A stretch of 64,000 bases of DNA, from NCBI GenBank assembly GCA_037127315.1, contig JBBBDQ010000420.1, positions 3,341,001-3,405,000 of the forward strand, read 5' to 3'. Shown here piece by piece: positions 62,061 to 64,000 of this stretch; within the stretch, counting starts at the first letter, position 1, and each line of letters starts with the position of its first letter. Source of the DNA: Ascarosepion bandense (lineage: Eukaryota > Mollusca > Cephalopoda > Sepiida > Sepiidae). A program made the position numbers and the translations under genes. The notes under the pieces were generated by a model, which was not told the origin of the DNA, ran no database searches, and worked only from the letters and a program-made list of their open reading frames with translations.

Positions 62061-62735
62061 TCAGTTGGAATAGATAGACTAAACTATAGCTCGGTTCACA
62101 CTCCACCCACGTCTATTGTACAGGTGTAGAGGCTCATCCCTTGTTCCCTGTTTAGGATGTGGTTTCCGGTTTTCTCTTTCCCAATTTTTTCACTTTTCTT
62201 TTTCTTATTTTTTATTTTTTTTTTAATTTTTTTTTCAATTGGAATAGATAGACTAAGCTATCGCTCGGTTCACACTCCACTCACGTCTATTGTACAGGTG
62301 TAGAGGCTCATCCCTTGTTCCCTGTTTAGGATGTGGTTTCCGGCTTTCTCTTTTCCAATCTTTTCACTTTTCTTATTCTTATTTTTTCTTTTTCTTTTTT
62401 TCAATTGGAGTAGATAGACTAAACTATCGCCCGGTTCACACTCCAACCACGTCTACTGAACAGGTGAAGAGGCTCATCCCTTGTTTCCTGTTTAGGATGC
62501 GGTTTCCGGTTTTCTCTTTTCCAATCTTTTCACTTTTCTTTTTCTTTTTCTTTTTGTTTTTTTCAATTGGAGTAGATAGACTAAACTATCGCTCGGTTCA
62601 CACTCCACCCACGTCTATTGTACAGGTGTAGAGGCTCATCCCTTGTTCCCTATTTAGGATGTGGTTTCCGGCTTTCTCTTTTCCAAATCTATTCACTCTT
62701 GCGTACCGCCTTGCTCGGGGTGATATGATTAAAAA
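62061..62735 (+). repeat. tandem array of four S3 bodies ending in a LINE-type tail
   Basis: Bodies start at 62065, 62239, 62405 and 62577 (periods 174, 166 and 172), each 'ttggaatagatagactaa' ... 'ccctgtttaggatgtggttt', joined by T/C-rich linkers. Only the last has the tail 'ccgccttgctcggggtgata' and an A-run. The 113-codon frame 62290-62631 is a translation of this array. Confidence 0.92.
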
Positions 62736-63080
62736 ACGAAAAAAAAATTGTTGCTTCTCGAATCATTGTCGAATTAGTGCACATAGTTGATCTATATTTG
62801 ATAACAATTTACACGGACACACACAGTAACACACACACACACATATATATGTATAATTATAATTACATTTGAATTTTATTTAAAATTAATTTAATTTACT
62901 TTGCGACACGGAATTTTTTATGTTTCAAGATATTACCTAGTCATCAGGCAATGTTGACTTATTGTTGTGAAAATGATTTACATTATATTATACTGTATGT
63001 TATATGTTGTATTGGGCACATTTTAAAAAAGTAAATTGCCGGTGAACTCGGAATTCTAAACTTGTTGGTTCTCTTCACCT

Positions 63081-63132
<52 letters not shown>
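62736..63132. repeat. unassigned with (AC)n 62828-62843 and (TA)n 63084-63130
   Basis: No gene. The (TA)n array directly adjoins the inverted end of the following PLE-like element. Confidence 0.7.
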
Positions 63133-63926
63133 CATTAAAAATGACAGACAGGGTGTGATGGTTACGTTTTTTATGTAATTTTCATTTGATAATATGATTT
63201 ATTTCTTTTGAGGACATAGATTATTTAAAAATTGGCCAAATGTTTTGTTTATCCGAGCGCTTTCGTCTATATATTTACCTATTTTCTAGGATTAAAGTTA
63301 TTTTATGTTTAGCAGAATGTAAATGGAGTTATGTATAATGTGGAGTATTGATATGTAAGCATGTTGTTAGCGTGTAGTGAAAGGAATCAACATTATTTAC
63401 AAATCCATATGTCCTTTGAAGAACTGCGTTCTTGATTCTAATTTTGTAAGTAATTATATCGGCCATACCAACGAAACTAATGAATGCCACTACATCTCTC
63501 CCAGCGGAGCTCAATTCGATCTCATTTAAACACACACGAGATCAACAAAACCCTATCCGGCTATCCGGAACAAACTTGTGGACAACAAAAATATCGGAGC
63601 ATCATCCACATGCGAAAAAACACTAAAAATAATAGAGGCCTTGTTAATAAAAACGAAAAACACTCAATAACGTTAACTACTAACACGGTAACAACATGCT
63701 TACCGTGATCGGTACATAAGACTTACACACAACTATACATCATACAAAACACATAAAATAACATTCATCCTCGAAAATAGAAGTATAGCTGAAAGCACTC
63801 GGATAAGTAAAACATTTGAACTATTTTTAAATAATGTATGTCCTCAAATGAAAGAAGTCATAAGATCCCATGAAAAATTACATAAAAACTTAACTATCAC
63901 ACCTTGTCTGTCATTTTTTATGAAGC
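63133..63926 (+). mobile_element. Penelope-like element (family P3) remnant with inverted ends
   Basis: Terminal segments 63133-63232 and 63835-63926 are about 85 % identical reverse complements. Between them the plus strand reads, with stops, 'SNYIGHTNETNECHYISPSG' and 'ASSTCEKTLKIIEALLIK', resembling the GIY-YIG domain (YIG, then the C-terminal ...E.LLIK block) of a Penelope-like endonuclease distinct from P1. Inverted terminal repeats are known in Penelope copies. No RT domain. Confidence 0.6.
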
Positions 63927-63956
63927 CTGCATAAAAGAGATTGTTGTTTATGTATA

Positions 63957-63957
63957 T

Positions 63958-64000
<43 letters not shown>
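63957..64000. repeat. (GA)n microsatellite, runs off the window
   Basis: At least 21 GA units at the right edge. Confidence 0.95.

Noticed and set aside
62290..62631. 113-codon ORF with internal repeats
   Set aside because: Reads through the S3 tandem array; the protein repeats mirror the DNA repeat.
62061..62735. CRISPR-like regular repeat array
   Set aside because: Units of about 170 bp with T-rich linkers and no short repeat/spacer pattern; eukaryotic SINE array.

Overview
The window is typical non-coding DNA of a large, repeat-rich animal genome. I infer a coleoid cephalopod, most likely an octopod: it mixes tRNA-derived SINEs of the kind described from octopus, APE-type LINEs of the CR1/L2/Jockey and RTE types, R4/Dong-like LINEs with a C-terminal restriction-like endonuclease, Penelope-like elements (PLEs) with GIY-YIG endonucleases, mariner debris, and many long (TA)n and (TAA)n arrays. 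The organism is not proven by the sequence. I found no intact host gene. The only host-exon candidate is a weak one at 36083-36162.

Layout. 1-13 kb: AT-rich DNA with mostly antisense 3' pieces of one CR1-like LINE family (2.2, 5.4, 6.0, 7.5, 9.5 and 10.0 kb), RTE 3' fragments and a SINE with target-site duplications (TSDs) at 12.06 kb. 13-18 kb: R4-like fragments, an RTE-like fragment, and two copies of a 580-730 bp dispersed element, one of them inserted in a tandem array with a perfect 10-bp TSD. 18-26.7 kb: a nested stack. A PLE (tandem, GIY-YIG domain) is interrupted by an almost complete RTE element (7-bp TSD), which is itself interrupted by a 2.5 kb CR1-like LINE with a 770-codon reverse transcriptase frame. 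26.7-28.5 kb: microsatellites and a hammerhead-like motif. 28.5-35 kb and 39-45.7 kb: two long R4/Dong-like elements plus truncated followers, each bordered by (TAA)n. The second has a 1177-codon frame broken by one stop and one frameshift. 35-38.7 kb: two SINEs, a foldback and a minisatellite. 46-53 kb: mariner remnant, antisense PLE, SINEs and a LINE fragment. 53-56.5 kb: (TA)n arrays and foldbacks, including a 181-bp near-perfect hairpin. 57-64 kb: duplicated SINE blocks inside a dead Tc1/mariner-type transposase, a tandem SINE body array, and a second PLE family with inverted ends.

Functionally, the window holds autonomous retroelements (RTE, CR1-like, R4, PLE) and their passengers. Some SINEs share the CR1-like LINE 3' tail and probably used its machinery. 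R4 copies sit in TAA microsatellites, as expected for Dong-type target choice. PLE ends abut (TA)n arrays and carry hammerhead ribozyme motifs. The most rewarding signals are these ribozyme motifs (two families, several copies), the R4-TAA association with tandem 5'UTR monomers, and the foldback structures, which could be substrates for RNA editing if transcribed.
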